64,000 nucleotides of DNA from Pannonibacter sp. XCT-53 (GTDB lineage Bacteria; Pseudomonadota; Alphaproteobacteria; Rhizobiales; Stappiaceae), in assembly GCF_009915765.1 (NCBI RefSeq), contig NZ_JAABLQ010000003.1, positions 248,001 through 312,000 on the forward strand, read 5' to 3'. Shown piece by piece: positions 41,001 through 50,320 of this stretch (the stretch's first letter is position 1; the number at the start of each line of letters is the position of its first letter). Made by a program: the position numbers and the translations under genes. The notes beneath the pieces were generated by a model. That model saw only the letters and a program-made list of their open reading frames with translations. It did not search any database and was not told where the DNA came from.

Positions 41001-42860
41001 GCCGGCGTTGGCGACATGTCGGGCGACGTCTTCGGCAACGGCATGCTGCTGTCGAAGGAGATCCGGCTGGTGGCGGCCTTCGATCACCGCGACATCTTCC
41101 TTGACCCGACGCCGGATGCGGCCGTCAGCTTCGCCGAGCGGCAGCGGCTGTTCGGTCTCGGCCGCTCGTCCTGGGCCGACTACAATGCCGGGCTGATCTC
41201 GAAGGGCGGCGGCGTGTTCTCGCGCCAGCTCAAGTCGATCCCGCTCAGCGACGAGGTTCAGGCGCTGCTCGGCCTTGCCAAGGCCAAGGCGACGCCGCAG
41301 GAGGTGATGACCGCGATCCTGAAGCTCGATGTGGACCTGATGTGGTTCGGCGGCATCGGCACCTACATCCGCGCCTCCAGCGAGACGGATGCGGATGCGG
41401 GCGACCGCGCCAATGACGCGATCCGCGTCACGGCCAGGGATGTCCGCGCGAAGGTGATCGGCGAGGGCGCCAATCTCGGCATGACCCAGCGCGCCCGCAT
41501 CGAGTTCGGGCGCAAGGGCGGCCGCTCCAACTCCGACGCCATCGACAACTCTGCCGGCGTGAACTCCTCCGACATGGAGGTGAACATCAAGATCGCCTTC
41601 GGCGCGGCGGTGCAGGCGGGCAAGCTCGACATCCCGGCGCGCAACGTGATCCTGGCCGAGATGACCGACGAGGTCGCGCATCTCGTGCTGCGCAACAACT
41701 ACCTGCAGTCGCTCGCCATCTCCATGACCGAGCGGCGTGGCATCGAGGACTTCGGCTATCAGGTCCGCATGATGCGGCAGCTGGAACAGGCAGGCCTCCT
41801 GGACCGTCAGGTCGAGTTCCTGCCCGACGACGCCGCCATCGCCGAGCTGGAAAAGGCCGGGCTCGGCCTGACCCGCGCCGAGATCGGCGTGCTGCTCGCC
41901 TATGCCAAGATCACGCTCTACGACGCGCTCCTCGAAAGCGACGTGCCGGATGACGACTACCTGTCGCTGGAGCTGTTCCGCTACTTCCCGGACCGAATGG
42001 AAGCCGGCTTTGCCGAGGAGATCCGCGGTCACCGGCTGCGCCGCGAGATCATTGCCACGATGCTGGCCAACTCCATGGTCAACCGCGGCGGCCCGACCTT
42101 CGTGACCCGCATTGCCGACCAGACCGGGGCCAGCGAGGCCGACATTGCCCGCTGCTTCGTCGCCGTGCGCAATTCCTTCGGCCTGACCGCCCTCAACGAG
42201 GCGATCGACGCGCTGGATGCCCGGATCGACGGCACGCTGCAGCTCGAGCTTTATGCCGAGGTGCAGGACCTGTTCCTCGAGCAGGTGCTCTGGTTCAAGC
42301 GCCATGTCTCCTTCCGCGATGGCATTGCCGCCGTGGTCGACCGCTTCTCCGACGGCATCGCCACGCTCGGCCAGCGCCTGGCGGAGGCCGTGACGCCGGC
42401 GCAGGCCGAGTTCCTGCTCGGCCGGGCGGCGGGCTTCGCCGACCGGGGTGTCCCGGCCGATCTGGCGCGGCGCATTGCCTTCCTGCCGGTCGAGGCGACC
42501 ATCCCGGACATCGTGCTGGCGGCCGGCGAGGTCGGCGCGCCGCTCGAGGCCGTCGCCCGCACCTTCTTCGAGGTTGCCCAGCACTTCCGCATCGGTTCGA
42601 TGGACGCGCTCGCCCGTGACCTGTCGATTTCCGACTATTACGACGGTCTGGCCCTCGACCGGGCCCGGGCGACGCTGGCCAATGCCCACCGCGACCTGAC
42701 GGCTGCGGCGGTCCGGGCCGGCGGCTTCGGCAACTGGCTCGGCACGCACGAGGCGGACGTCACCCGCACCACCCGGGCCGTTGGCGAGATCCTCGAAGGC
42801 GCGATCAGCGTCTCCAAGTTCTCCGTTGCCGCCAGCCTGCTTGCCGAGATCGCCCGCTGA
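38058..42860 (+). CDS. gdhZ: NAD-specific glutamate dehydrogenase, large (about 180 kDa) type
   Basis: Oxidatively deaminates glutamate to 2-oxoglutarate, feeding carbon and nitrogen catabolism. At 1600 residues it matches the large NAD-GDH class found in Caulobacter, Pseudomonas and Rhizobiales. The catalytic core in the middle of the protein has VGSKGGFVPKRLP near residue 850, the segment carrying the catalytic lysine, and NGMLLSKEIRLVAAFDH downstream; the long N-terminal (about 700) and C-terminal regions are regulatory. It starts at ATG 38058 with GAGGAGGAAAAG upstream. A GC hairpin follows it. Confidence 0.95.
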   Translation: MPQAREHRKAELVAEVRQALASGHPGLADFAEELYLRGAAEDLVAYSADELAGFARAAFEDFAVHTPGTHRVTVANPSFRAAGAMAGEVTVVELVNDNMPFLVDSVMAELQDSRLEVHLVLHPIYSVERDADGKLLSVAGRKKASAREDSQESLIHIHVSRIGSEEARKALAERLSRIMDDVRAAVGDWKPMRKRLATAINTYKTAVVNGRDELWEAIHFLEWMANDNFIFLGMREYTFNGSVEDGELTPMDGTGLGTLADPEVRVLRRGSEFVQITPEIREFLKRPDPLIIAKANVKSRVHRRVYMDYVGTKLFDDTGTMIGELRIVGLFASTAYNEPTSKIPFLRRKVASVLAKGGFDPDSHSGRALTNVMETFPRDELFQIDQETLYDFAMSILQLDERPRIRVLARAEKFDRYVSILCYVPRDRYTTEVRLNIGTYFASVFDGRLSAWYVTYPEGPLARVHFIIGRDKGKTPVVAQEDLEQAVSSIVRTWPDGLRDAFKERFDPETAHRLSERYSLAFHGGYKEVYSAEMALADVVKIETLSEERKTTITFGRSSASQSDRLSLKVYNLGAPIPLSARVPLLENMGFRVINERTYRITPTDMPLSYLHEMTLEASRGGDIDLTPNLKDRLEALFMAVWLGQAENDGYNALVLSANLAWRDIAMLRALSKYLRQVGIRYSEDYMWTTLNNYPAIAAALVELFHIRFDPALSDNDRTLKTARLEDELGTAFDAVVSLDDDRILRRFQNVIAAILRTNFFQLGADGRPKSTFAFKINSRAIEDMPQPRPFREISVYSPRVEGIHLRFGKVARGGLRWSDRPQDFRTEVLGLVKAQQVKNAVIVPVGSKGGFVPKRLPVGGDREAVFAEGTEAYKIFVGSLLDVTDNLKGDRILPPAEVVRHDEDDPYLVVAADKGTATFSDTANGISTSRSFWLGDAFASGGSAGYDHKKMGITARGAWEAVKRHFREMNRDIQSEPFTVAGVGDMSGDVFGNGMLLSKEIRLVAAFDHRDIFLDPTPDAAVSFAERQRLFGLGRSSWADYNAGLISKGGGVFSRQLKSIPLSDEVQALLGLAKAKATPQEVMTAILKLDVDLMWFGGIGTYIRASSETDADAGDRANDAIRVTARDVRAKVIGEGANLGMTQRARIEFGRKGGRSNSDAIDNSAGVNSSDMEVNIKIAFGAAVQAGKLDIPARNVILAEMTDEVAHLVLRNNYLQSLAISMTERRGIEDFGYQVRMMRQLEQAGLLDRQVEFLPDDAAIAELEKAGLGLTRAEIGVLLAYAKITLYDALLESDVPDDDYLSLELFRYFPDRMEAGFAEEIRGHRLRREIIATMLANSMVNRGGPTFVTRIADQTGASEADIARCFVAVRNSFGLTALNEAIDALDARIDGTLQLELYAEVQDLFLEQVLWFKRHVSFRDGIAAVVDRFSDGIATLGQRLAEAVTPAQAEFLLGRAAGFADRGVPADLARRIAFLPVEATIPDIVLAAGEVGAPLEAVARTFFEVAQHFRIGSMDALARDLSISDYYDGLALDRARATLANAHRDLTAAAVRAGGFGNWLGTHEADVTRTTRAVGEILEGAISVSKFSVAASLLAEIAR

Positions 42861-42876
42861 TCGGGACGACAGGATT

Positions 42877-42899
42877 GCCCCGCCCGTTCAGGGCGGGGC
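42877..42899 (+). terminator. GC-rich hairpin after the glutamate dehydrogenase gene
   Basis: GCCCCGCCC (42877-42885) pairs perfectly with GGGCGGGGC (42891-42899) around five bases, 16 bases after the stop. No T tract; possibly a weak terminator or mRNA stabiliser. Confidence 0.5.
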
Positions 42900-43007
42900 C
42901 GTCCGCTGAAAATGCCGCCGGCCCGACCGGGACCGTCTTGCGCAGCCTCCTGTTTTGCGAGCACCTTGGGCCGGTCTGGCCCGACGGCACATCAGGAGGA
43001 ACGCGCC

Positions 43008-44363
43008 TTGCCCGATCATCAGCAAACGACAAGGCGCGGGCTGTTCGGCTGGGTGCTGTTCGACTGTGCCGCCCAGCCCTTCTTCACGCTGGTCACGACC
43101 TTCGTCTTCGCGCCCTTCTTTGCGGCGAGCCTCGCGGCGACGCCGGCCGAGGGACAGGAACTCTGGGGCTATGCGACGGCGGCCGCGGGACTGGTGACGG
43201 CGCTGCTGGCCCCTCTGCTCGGTGCCGTCGCCGATGCGACCGGCGCACGCAAGCCCTGGATTGCCGGCTTTGCCGTCCCCTATCTCCTCGCCTGCCTCGC
43301 CCTGTGGTTCACCGCGCCGGGCGATCCGTGGTCGGTGGCGATTGCGCTCACCGCCTTCGCCCTTGGCACTGTCGCCATCGAGTTCGCCTCCCTGTTCAAC
43401 AACGCCATGATGGGGGATCTGGTGCCGCGCAGCCGGCTCGGCCGCCTCTCCGGCGCCGGCTGGGCCATGGGCTATGCCGGCGGGCTGGCCAGCCTGGTGC
43501 TGACGCTCGGCTTCCTCGCGGCCAGTCCTGACACCGGCCGCACCCTTCTGGGCTTCGAGCCGCTGTTCGGGCTCGATCCCGCGACCCGCGAGGGTGACCG
43601 CGCCGCCGGGCCGCTGTCGGCGCTCTGGTTCGTCGTCTTCGTGCTGCCCCTGTTCCTGTTCACGCCGGACGTGCCCCGGCGCCTGGCCTATGGGGCGGCG
43701 ATCCGCCAGGGCCGCGCGCGTCTGGTCGCCGCCCTCGCGGAGGCTCGCCGTGCGCCCGGGGTGGTGCGGTTGCTGCTCGCCAACATGATCTTTGCCGATG
43801 GTCTCGTTGCGCTGTTTGCCTTTGGCGGCATCTATGCCGCCGGCGTTCTCGGCTGGACGACGATCCAGATCGGCACCTTCGGCATCCTGCTCACCATCAC
43901 CGGCACGGCCGGGGCGCTGATCGGCGGCTGGCTGGACGACCGGATCGGCGCCAGACCGGTGATCCTCGGGGCGCTGGGCGGCCTGTTCCTCTGCGGTCTC
44001 GGCATCGTCTCGGTCGACCGCGACACGATCCTGTTCGTCGTGGAGGTCACGCCGGCCAGCCCCGGCACGCTGTTTTCCTCCGCCCCGGATCTGATGTTCC
44101 TGGTGCTGGGGGCGATCATCGGGGCCATGGCCGGCCCGCTGCAGGCCTCGGCCCGCAGCCTGCTGGTGCATCTGAGCCCGCCGGAGCGGGCAGGGGCCTT
44201 CTTCGGCCTCTTTGCCCTGTCCGGCAAGGTGACGAGTTTCCTTGCCCCCCTGTCCGTAGCTCTGGTGACGGCGGCGACCGGCAGCCAGGCGGCCGGCATG
44301 GCGGTGATCCTCGTCTTCTTCGCCCTCGGGGCGCTGGTCCTGTCGGGTGTGCGTCACCCGTGA
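43008..44363 (+). CDS. MFS transporter, UMF1/Atg22-like
   Basis: A 451-residue transporter with about twelve hydrophobic helices. The N-terminal motif RRGLFGWVLFDCAAQPFFTL is typical of the UMF1/Atg22-like (unknown major facilitator) branch. Its substrate is not known. The start is TTG 43008, which has AGGAGGA seven bases upstream; the longer frame from 42912 begins inside GC hairpin sequence and shows no membrane-like start. It ends before a bidirectional terminator shared with the chemoreceptor gene. Confidence 0.87.
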   Translation: MPDHQQTTRRGLFGWVLFDCAAQPFFTLVTTFVFAPFFAASLAATPAEGQELWGYATAAAGLVTALLAPLLGAVADATGARKPWIAGFAVPYLLACLALWFTAPGDPWSVAIALTAFALGTVAIEFASLFNNAMMGDLVPRSRLGRLSGAGWAMGYAGGLASLVLTLGFLAASPDTGRTLLGFEPLFGLDPATREGDRAAGPLSALWFVVFVLPLFLFTPDVPRRLAYGAAIRQGRARLVAALAEARRAPGVVRLLLANMIFADGLVALFAFGGIYAAGVLGWTTIQIGTFGILLTITGTAGALIGGWLDDRIGARPVILGALGGLFLCGLGIVSVDRDTILFVVEVTPASPGTLFSSAPDLMFLVLGAIIGAMAGPLQASARSLLVHLSPPERAGAFFGLFALSGKVTSFLAPLSVALVTAATGSQAAGMAVILVFFALGALVLSGVRHP

Positions 44364-44375
44364 TCCGCACATCAG

Positions 44376-44400
44376 AAAAGCCGGCGCTGGGCCGGCTTTT
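44376..44400. terminator. Bidirectional intrinsic terminator
   Basis: AAAAGCCGGC (44376-44385) pairs with GCCGGCTTTT (44391-44400) around five bases. It ends the MFS gene on the plus strand and the chemoreceptor gene on the minus strand. Confidence 0.92.
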
Positions 44401-44428
44401 CGCGTGTCACTGCCCGGTATGATGCAGA

Positions 44429-46531
44429 TCAGGCGCTCTGGCGGATGCTCGACAGGAACACCTGCACCTCGGAGCGCAGCTGCTCGGCCTCGTGCTGCAG
44501 CACGGCGGCGGAGCTGCTGACCTTGCGGGCGGTGTCGCCGGTGTCATTGGCGGCGGCCGACACGGCGACGATGTTGCGCGCCACTTCCTGGGTGCCGTTG
44601 GAGGCTTCCTGGATGTTGCGGGCAATCTCGCGCGTGGCGATGCCCTGCTGGTCCACCGAGGTCTGGATGCCGCCCGAGATCTCGTTCATCCGCTCGATCG
44701 TCGCGGAGATGCTCTTGATCGCCTCGACGGCGCCGTCGGTTTCCGCCTGCACCGACTGGATCTGGGTCGAGATCTCCTCGGTCGCCTTGGCGGTCTGGTT
44801 GGCCAGCTCCTTGACCTCGGCCGCCACCACGGCGAAGCCGCGGCCGGCCTCGCCGGCACGGGCGGCCTCGATGGTGGCGTTCAGCGCCAGCAGGTTGGTC
44901 TGTTCGGCAATGGCCTGGATCAGGTTCACCACCTCGTTGATGCGGCTGGCCGCGCCGGCAAGCGCCTCGATCTTGGCGTTGGTCTGGTGCGCCTGGGCAA
45001 CGGCCTGACGGGCGATTTCCGTCGACTGGCCCATCTGCCGGCCGATCTCGCCGACCGAGGCCAGCAGCTCCTCGGCGGCCGAGGCGACGGCTTCCACGTT
45101 GGAGGAGGCTTCCTCGGAGGCCGCGGCCACGGCCGTGCTCTTGGAGCTGGTGTCATCCGCGCCGCGTGTCAGCGTCACCGAGGCGGCATTGAGGTCGCCG
45201 ACCAGCGTCGACACGGTGTCGGTCAGGCGCGAGATCTTGGCGTCGAAGTCCTGCGACACGGCGCGGACGGTCTCGGCCCGCGCAACGCGCTGGCGCTGCT
45301 GTTCGTCCTGCTCGGCCGCGAGCTGCTCGGCCTGACGGGCCTTGTCGCGGAACACCTCCAGCGCCTTGCTGATCTGGCCGATCTCGTCGCCGCGGTCCGT
45401 GTCGGTGATGCGCACGTCGTAGCGGCGCTCGATCAGTGCGTTGATGGTGCTGACGGCGCGCTCCAGCGGACGCCGCACGATGGCGTTGCCGACAAGCTGG
45501 ATCGAGACGGCCACGACCAGCAGCAGCACGAGCCCGACGCCGACGATGGTGGTGATGATCTCGAACGAGGTGGCGTTCAGCGTCGAGGTCGGAACGGACA
45601 CGACCACGCTCAGGCTGGACCCCGTCTCGCCGATCTTCACCGGCATGACGATGTTCATGACATCCTCGCCCGCCTGGGCCGAATAGGCGGTGTAGGTCAG
45701 CGGCTGGCCGGCCTTGACCGCGTTCATCACCCTGGCGACAACGTCGGGCGACTGGCCGTTGGCGGCTTCGGTCATCGGCTTGCCACGGGCCTCCGGATCG
45801 GCGTTTGCGACCCAGACGCCGGCCTGCGACAGCAGCGAGACGGTGCCGGTGCCCAGCGGGCGGTTTTTGGCCAGCGTTTCGGAGAGAGTGGTCAGGATGA
45901 TGTCGGTGCCGGCGACGCCGATGACCTTGTTGCCATCCCGCAGCGGAATGCTGAAGGACACGCCGGTGATCGTCTTGCCCTCGACTTCCCAGCTGTAGGG
46001 TTCGGTCACGCGGTCGCGGCCGGACGTGTAGGCATCGAAGAACCAGGCATCGCCCGGAGCGCTGGGATTGACCTCGGCGATCGGGCGGAAGCCGATCTTG
46101 CCGTCCGGCAGGCGGTAGAAGTACGGGCGCCAGGCACCGCCGGCATCGTGCTTCTCGGCGTTGGCAAACTCGGCGTCGCGGCCGTCCAGCTGGTTGTCCA
46201 GCACCATGCCCCAGGCGCCGGACAGGTCCTTGTTCTTGATCGCGACATCCTCGACCACGTTGGTCCAGGCGAGGCGGTCGACCGGTCCGCTGCGCTTCAG
46301 CGCATTCAGCGAATTCGCCAGGCCCTGGGCCACGGTGAGACCCTGTTCAAGGGTTCGGTCGATGTATTCGGCCTGTTCGCGGGCCACGGCTTCCGCCTGC
46401 TCCAGCGCCAGCTTGTGCGTCGCGTTCGACGCGGTCCAGCCAATGAAGCCGATGCCTGCCAGCAGCACGGCGGCGAGGGCTGAGACGCTGACGGTCACCA
46501 GCTTGGTTGTTACCTTTGCATTTCTGAACAT
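44429..46531 (-). CDS. Methyl-accepting chemotaxis protein (dCache-like sensor)
   Basis: A 700-residue transmembrane chemoreceptor. It has an N-terminal membrane helix (about residues 10-30), a large periplasmic sensor region (about 40-310) with the Cache-like YRLPDGKIGF and GVSFSIPLRDG features, a second membrane helix near 320-345, a HAMP domain, and a cytoplasmic helical hairpin with the highly conserved tip NLLALNATIEAARAGEAGRG. The ligand is unknown; double-Cache sensors often bind amino acids. It lacks the CheR-binding pentapeptide at the C terminus. Start at 46531 chosen (MFRNAKVTTKL); no chemotaxis operon is near. Confidence 0.9.
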   Translation of the reverse strand: MFRNAKVTTKLVTVSVSALAAVLLAGIGFIGWTASNATHKLALEQAEAVAREQAEYIDRTLEQGLTVAQGLANSLNALKRSGPVDRLAWTNVVEDVAIKNKDLSGAWGMVLDNQLDGRDAEFANAEKHDAGGAWRPYFYRLPDGKIGFRPIAEVNPSAPGDAWFFDAYTSGRDRVTEPYSWEVEGKTITGVSFSIPLRDGNKVIGVAGTDIILTTLSETLAKNRPLGTGTVSLLSQAGVWVANADPEARGKPMTEAANGQSPDVVARVMNAVKAGQPLTYTAYSAQAGEDVMNIVMPVKIGETGSSLSVVVSVPTSTLNATSFEIITTIVGVGLVLLLVVAVSIQLVGNAIVRRPLERAVSTINALIERRYDVRITDTDRGDEIGQISKALEVFRDKARQAEQLAAEQDEQQRQRVARAETVRAVSQDFDAKISRLTDTVSTLVGDLNAASVTLTRGADDTSSKSTAVAAASEEASSNVEAVASAAEELLASVGEIGRQMGQSTEIARQAVAQAHQTNAKIEALAGAASRINEVVNLIQAIAEQTNLLALNATIEAARAGEAGRGFAVVAAEVKELANQTAKATEEISTQIQSVQAETDGAVEAIKSISATIERMNEISGGIQTSVDQQGIATREIARNIQEASNGTQEVARNIVAVSAAANDTGDTARKVSSSAAVLQHEAEQLRSEVQVFLSSIRQSA

Positions 46532-46619
46532 CCTGCGCGCTCCGATGATCCGGCCGAAAACGCCCCGCTGGTCGAGCGAAGGTTTTTTGCGTTGCACCCA
46601 AGTAAACCCGCAGTGTGTT

Positions 46620-46662
46620 AAAAAAAGCTTCCGGCCCGGCATGAAGATGCCGCGCCGGAAGC
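46620..46662 (-). terminator. Strong intrinsic terminator of purH
   Basis: On the minus strand, GCTTCCGGC and GCCGGAAGC (46654-46662 with 46627-46635), one mismatched pair and a further CGGCAT/ATGCCG stem form a hairpin with a CTTC loop, followed by a run of seven T (complement of 46620-46626). It lies 42 bases after the purH stop. Confidence 0.9.
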
Positions 46663-46704
46663 CACCTAATCAATCCAAAGTTGATTTTTTATCTTTTCTG
46701 CACG

Positions 46705-48321
46705 TCAGTGACGGAAATGCCGCATCCCCGTCAGCACCATCGCCAGGCCCGCTTCATCTGCGGCAGCAATGACTTCGTCGTCGCGCATGGAGCCACCGGG
46801 CTGGATAACCGCCGTGGCGCCGGCCTCGGCTGCCGACAGCAGGCCGTCGGCAAACGGGAAGAAGGCATCCGAGGCAACGACACAGCCCTTGGTCAGCGGC
46901 GTCGCCAGACCGGCGGCCTCGGTGGCGTCGAGCGCCTTGCGTGCGGCGATGCGGGCGCTGTCCACGCGGCTCATCTGGCCCGCACCGATGCCGACCGTCG
47001 CCCCGTCCCTGGCGTAGACGATGGCGTTGGACTTCACGTGCTTGGCAACGCGGAAGGCGAACTTCAGGTCGGCCAGTTCCTGGGCGCTCGGCGCGCGCCT
47101 GGTCACGACCTTCAGGTCAAGGTCATCGACCACGCCATTGTCGCGCGACTGCACCAGCAGGCCGCCGGCGACCGACTTGACGGCAAGGCCCGGAGCCCGC
47201 GGATCGGCGAGACCGCCGGTCACCAGCAGCCGCAGGTTCTTCTTCTTTGCCACGATCTCGACGGCCTCGTCGGTCGCGGCCGGGGCGATGATCACCTCGG
47301 TGAAGATCTTCACGATCTCTTCGGCTGCCTCGGCGTCCAGGATGTCGTTCAACGCGACGATGCCGCCGAAGGCCGAAACCGGGTCACAGCGCAGGGCCAG
47401 CTCGTAGGCCGCCCTGATCGACGCGCCTTCGGCAACGCCGCAGGGGTTGGCGTGCTTGATGATGGCGACGGCCTTGGTCCGTGCCGGATCAAATTCGCTC
47501 ACCAGCTCGAAGGCCGCGTCGGTGTCGTTGATGTTGTTGTAGGACAGGGTCTTGCCCTGCAGCTGACGCGCGGTTGCCACCCCGAAGCGGCGTTCGCCGT
47601 TGGTGTAGAAGCCGGCCGACTGGTGCGGGTTCTCGCCGTAGCGCATCACTTCGGCGAGCTTGCCGCCCATCGCGCGGTAATCCGGAGCCTCATTGCCGAT
47701 CTCGGCCGCGAGCCAGTTCGACACGGCAGCGTCATAGGCGGCGGTGCGGGCAAAGGCCTTCTGCGCCAGCCGCTTGCGCAGCGCGACCGGCGACTGGCCG
47801 TTGTTCTCGTCCAGGGCCGCAATGACGGCCGCATAGTCGGCCGGATCGACGACCACGGTCACATAGGCGTGGTTCTTGGCGGCTGCGCGGGTCATGGCCG
47901 GGCCGCCGATGTCGATGTTCTCGACGCCGGTGGCATAGTCGGCGCCGGAGGCAACCGTGTCCTCGAAGGGATAGAGGTTGACGCAGAGCAGGTCGATGCC
48001 GGCGATGCCGTGGGCCTGCATGGCCGCCGTGTGCTCCGCATCGTCGCGGATCGCCAGCAGGCCGCCGTGCACCATCGGGTGCAGCGTCTTGACGCGGCCA
48101 TCCATGATTTCCGGGAAGCCGGTGACTTCGGAAATGTCCTTCACCGGCAGGCCGGCATCGGCCAGTGTCTTGCGGGTGCCGCCGGTGGAGATCAGCTCCA
48201 CGCCGCGATCGGCAAGGTCCTTGGCGAATTGCAGCAGTCCGGTCTTGTCTGAGACGGAGAGAAGGGCGCGCTTGACGGAAACGAGCGGGGGAACGGGGAC
48301 CCCCTTGGACACCACGGCCAT
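46705..48321 (-). CDS. purH: Bifunctional IMP cyclohydrolase / AICAR transformylase
   Basis: Last two steps of purine synthesis: AICAR plus 10-formyl-THF to FAICAR, then ring closure to IMP. The 538-residue product has the N-terminal MGS-like cyclohydrolase domain (SVSDKTGL, ISTGGTRKTL, MDGRVKTLHP) and the C-terminal AICARFT domain with KHANPCGVAEG and ASDAFFPFADG. ATG start of MAVVSKG; GGCAAGGCC precedes. Upstream by 116 bases is the heparinase-like gene on the same strand. Confidence 0.97.
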   Translation of the reverse strand: MAVVSKGVPVPPLVSVKRALLSVSDKTGLLQFAKDLADRGVELISTGGTRKTLADAGLPVKDISEVTGFPEIMDGRVKTLHPMVHGGLLAIRDDAEHTAAMQAHGIAGIDLLCVNLYPFEDTVASGADYATGVENIDIGGPAMTRAAAKNHAYVTVVVDPADYAAVIAALDENNGQSPVALRKRLAQKAFARTAAYDAAVSNWLAAEIGNEAPDYRAMGGKLAEVMRYGENPHQSAGFYTNGERRFGVATARQLQGKTLSYNNINDTDAAFELVSEFDPARTKAVAIIKHANPCGVAEGASIRAAYELALRCDPVSAFGGIVALNDILDAEAAEEIVKIFTEVIIAPAATDEAVEIVAKKKNLRLLVTGGLADPRAPGLAVKSVAGGLLVQSRDNGVVDDLDLKVVTRRAPSAQELADLKFAFRVAKHVKSNAIVYARDGATVGIGAGQMSRVDSARIAARKALDATEAAGLATPLTKGCVVASDAFFPFADGLLSAAEAGATAVIQPGGSMRDDEVIAAADEAGLAMVLTGMRHFRH

Positions 48322-48437
48322 GGCCTTGCCTCGCTGAACTGAGGTTGGGAAGTGGCCGTGCCCCTAACACGAATGGCGGCGCAACGGAAGGTCGCACGGC
48401 CCTGTGCCGGTGTTCTTGCGGGACTGTTTGCCGGCTT

Positions 48438-50192
48438 TCAGTCTTCGGCCGTCGGAAGGGCCGTGTCGTCGCCTTCCCACGAGCGTCGGTACGGACGGGG
48501 CAGGACTGTGCGGCGGAACTGCCAGGCGATCTGGCTGGCCTGGCTGATGCGGCCGTAGATGACCAGTTGCTGGCTGCGGCGGTGGCCGTAGACATCCGAC
48601 AGATAGACCGATTCCTCGATCACCAGCTCGCCGGCACTGGCGTCGAACTCCCAGGTCTCCCCGTCCGGGCAGACAAGCTCGGCGCCGGTGCCGCCGCGCA
48701 GCAGGCCCGGCTTGACGGCCGGGTGCAGGTGGAAGCGCACGGTGTAATGGTCCTGGTCCGTCAGCGCGCCCGAGGTCGAGAAGATGTCGAGCCCGTCCAG
48801 CACGCTGCCGTCTGACGCCAGCCGCATGTCGCGCTCATGCACCACCCGGAACCGGGCCGCATAGCCGTTGTGGGAGGCCGTCACGCGGGTGCCCATGGCA
48901 TCCTCGATGCGTTCGACGGGCACGCTGGTCGGACCGGCGATGACCGGGCTGCCGAGCCAGCGCCCGAAGGGCTTCTCGGCCAGGAAGCGGCAGGAGGAAC
49001 TGTCCTCGATGCCGACCGTCGAATGGGCGGCGGTCGAGCGGGCCACCTGGCGCCAGGTCTCGCTGGCGCGGCTGGTGATGCCGCAGTTGACCACGAGGCG
49101 GTTGCGGCCGGAGGACAGCTCGAACGACAGGCAGCCCGCATGGGCCATCTCGCTCAGGTGCACGGGGGGCGGCAGGCCCGCGTCCATCAGCACCACCGTA
49201 TCGCCGCCGGACAGCCGCTGGTACCCGGCGTGAGGCGCATTGCCGGGGGGCGCGCCGCGGGCGTCATCATAGGCAAGGATGGTCGCCACCAGGTCATTGG
49301 GCGTCGATCCCATGCCGTTGAACCGGGCAAAGGCACCGTCCGCGTGCCGGAAGAAGCGGACCATCGGCATCATCCGGTCGACGGCCTGCATCATGGCCGC
49401 CGGGGTTTCGAGGCCCTGCGTCACGAAGGCCTGACGGATCGGCAGCAGGTCGGTCAGGATGTCGAGGATGGCGCGCGGGTTGCGGCTGATGTGGCCGCCA
49501 TCCGGAAGGATCTGCCGCTGCAGCTCGTACTCCAGCCGGCGCAGGCTCTGGCGCACGAAGCGGCCCTGACCGGCCATCGAGACGCTGGCGGCGGCGACAG
49601 CGAGCGCGGCCTGCAGGCGCGGTACGCCGTCCGGGGTTTCGTTGATCGTCCGCCGGAGGAAGCGCACCTGCCGGCCGAGCGAGCGCAGGAAGCGGCGGTA
49701 GAAATCGGCGTCGCCTTCCTCCAGCACCAGCGGCGACTGGGCCAGCCAGGACAGGACGCGGCGGGCGACCACGGCCTGTTCCCAGCCGATCGGGTGCCAG
49801 CGGCCGCAATGCTTGATCCAGTCGTCGACCAGCGCGCGCGCGTTCTGCCGCGCCACCTTGCTCTCGGCGGCGCGCAGGTCGCGCAGCCAGCCGAAGGAAT
49901 GCAGCTCCCGTTGCCAGCCGGCATCCTGACCCTGCAGCTCGAACGGCGACTGGCCGCGCGCCTCCACCGCATGTCCGTTGAAGAGGAACCGGCCGCCATA
50001 GATGTCCATGGCGTTGGTCTGGTCGGCGGTGCGCAGGTCCTGCGGGGCAATCAGCAGACGTGACGGCGCTCCCGCGAAGGGCTGCAGCCGGAACAGGGGT
50101 CCGCCGTGCAGCCATCGCAGGCTCGTTTGCCACAGGTGGTGTGCCAGCAGGCGCCAGATGCGCCCCTGCTCGCCGACCGTCTTCAGGGCCAT
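48438..50192 (-). CDS. Heparinase II/III-like protein
   Basis: A 584-residue protein with an (alpha/alpha) toroid N-terminal half and a C-terminal beta-sandwich holding the heparinase II/III signature region (VLMDAGLPPPVHLSEMAHAG, about residue 335, and SSGRNRLVVNCG). Relatives are polysaccharide lyases, but the alphaproteobacterial proteins encoded next to rsmB and purH are of unproved activity. No signal peptide is evident at MALKTVGEQGRIWR. The order rsmB, this gene, purH is conserved in Rhizobiales. Confidence 0.85.
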   Translation of the reverse strand: MALKTVGEQGRIWRLLAHHLWQTSLRWLHGGPLFRLQPFAGAPSRLLIAPQDLRTADQTNAMDIYGGRFLFNGHAVEARGQSPFELQGQDAGWQRELHSFGWLRDLRAAESKVARQNARALVDDWIKHCGRWHPIGWEQAVVARRVLSWLAQSPLVLEEGDADFYRRFLRSLGRQVRFLRRTINETPDGVPRLQAALAVAAASVSMAGQGRFVRQSLRRLEYELQRQILPDGGHISRNPRAILDILTDLLPIRQAFVTQGLETPAAMMQAVDRMMPMVRFFRHADGAFARFNGMGSTPNDLVATILAYDDARGAPPGNAPHAGYQRLSGGDTVVLMDAGLPPPVHLSEMAHAGCLSFELSSGRNRLVVNCGITSRASETWRQVARSTAAHSTVGIEDSSSCRFLAEKPFGRWLGSPVIAGPTSVPVERIEDAMGTRVTASHNGYAARFRVVHERDMRLASDGSVLDGLDIFSTSGALTDQDHYTVRFHLHPAVKPGLLRGGTGAELVCPDGETWEFDASAGELVIEESVYLSDVYGHRRSQQLVIYGRISQASQIAWQFRRTVLPRPYRRSWEGDDTALPTAED

Positions 50193-50320
50193 GCCGGGCT
50201 CCTGCCCTTGATGCGCCGTTGCCGACTGGAAATGGAACTGTCCTCGTCTTCTGGGACGTAACGATCTGTTAGGGTTATCGTCGTTGTGCTCAATTGCGCG
50301 GCAGAACGGTTACAGGGCCG

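Noticed and set aside
38013..42749. 1578-residue open frame on the minus strand across the glutamate dehydrogenase gene
   Set aside because: It is the shadow of a high-GC gene read antisense; there is no ribosome site, and the translated protein is low-complexity Arg/Gly/Leu/His without domains.
44492..46483. Plus-strand open frame opposite the chemoreceptor
   Set aside because: Antisense shadow; composition Gly/Asp/Arg/His-rich with no domain or ribosome site.
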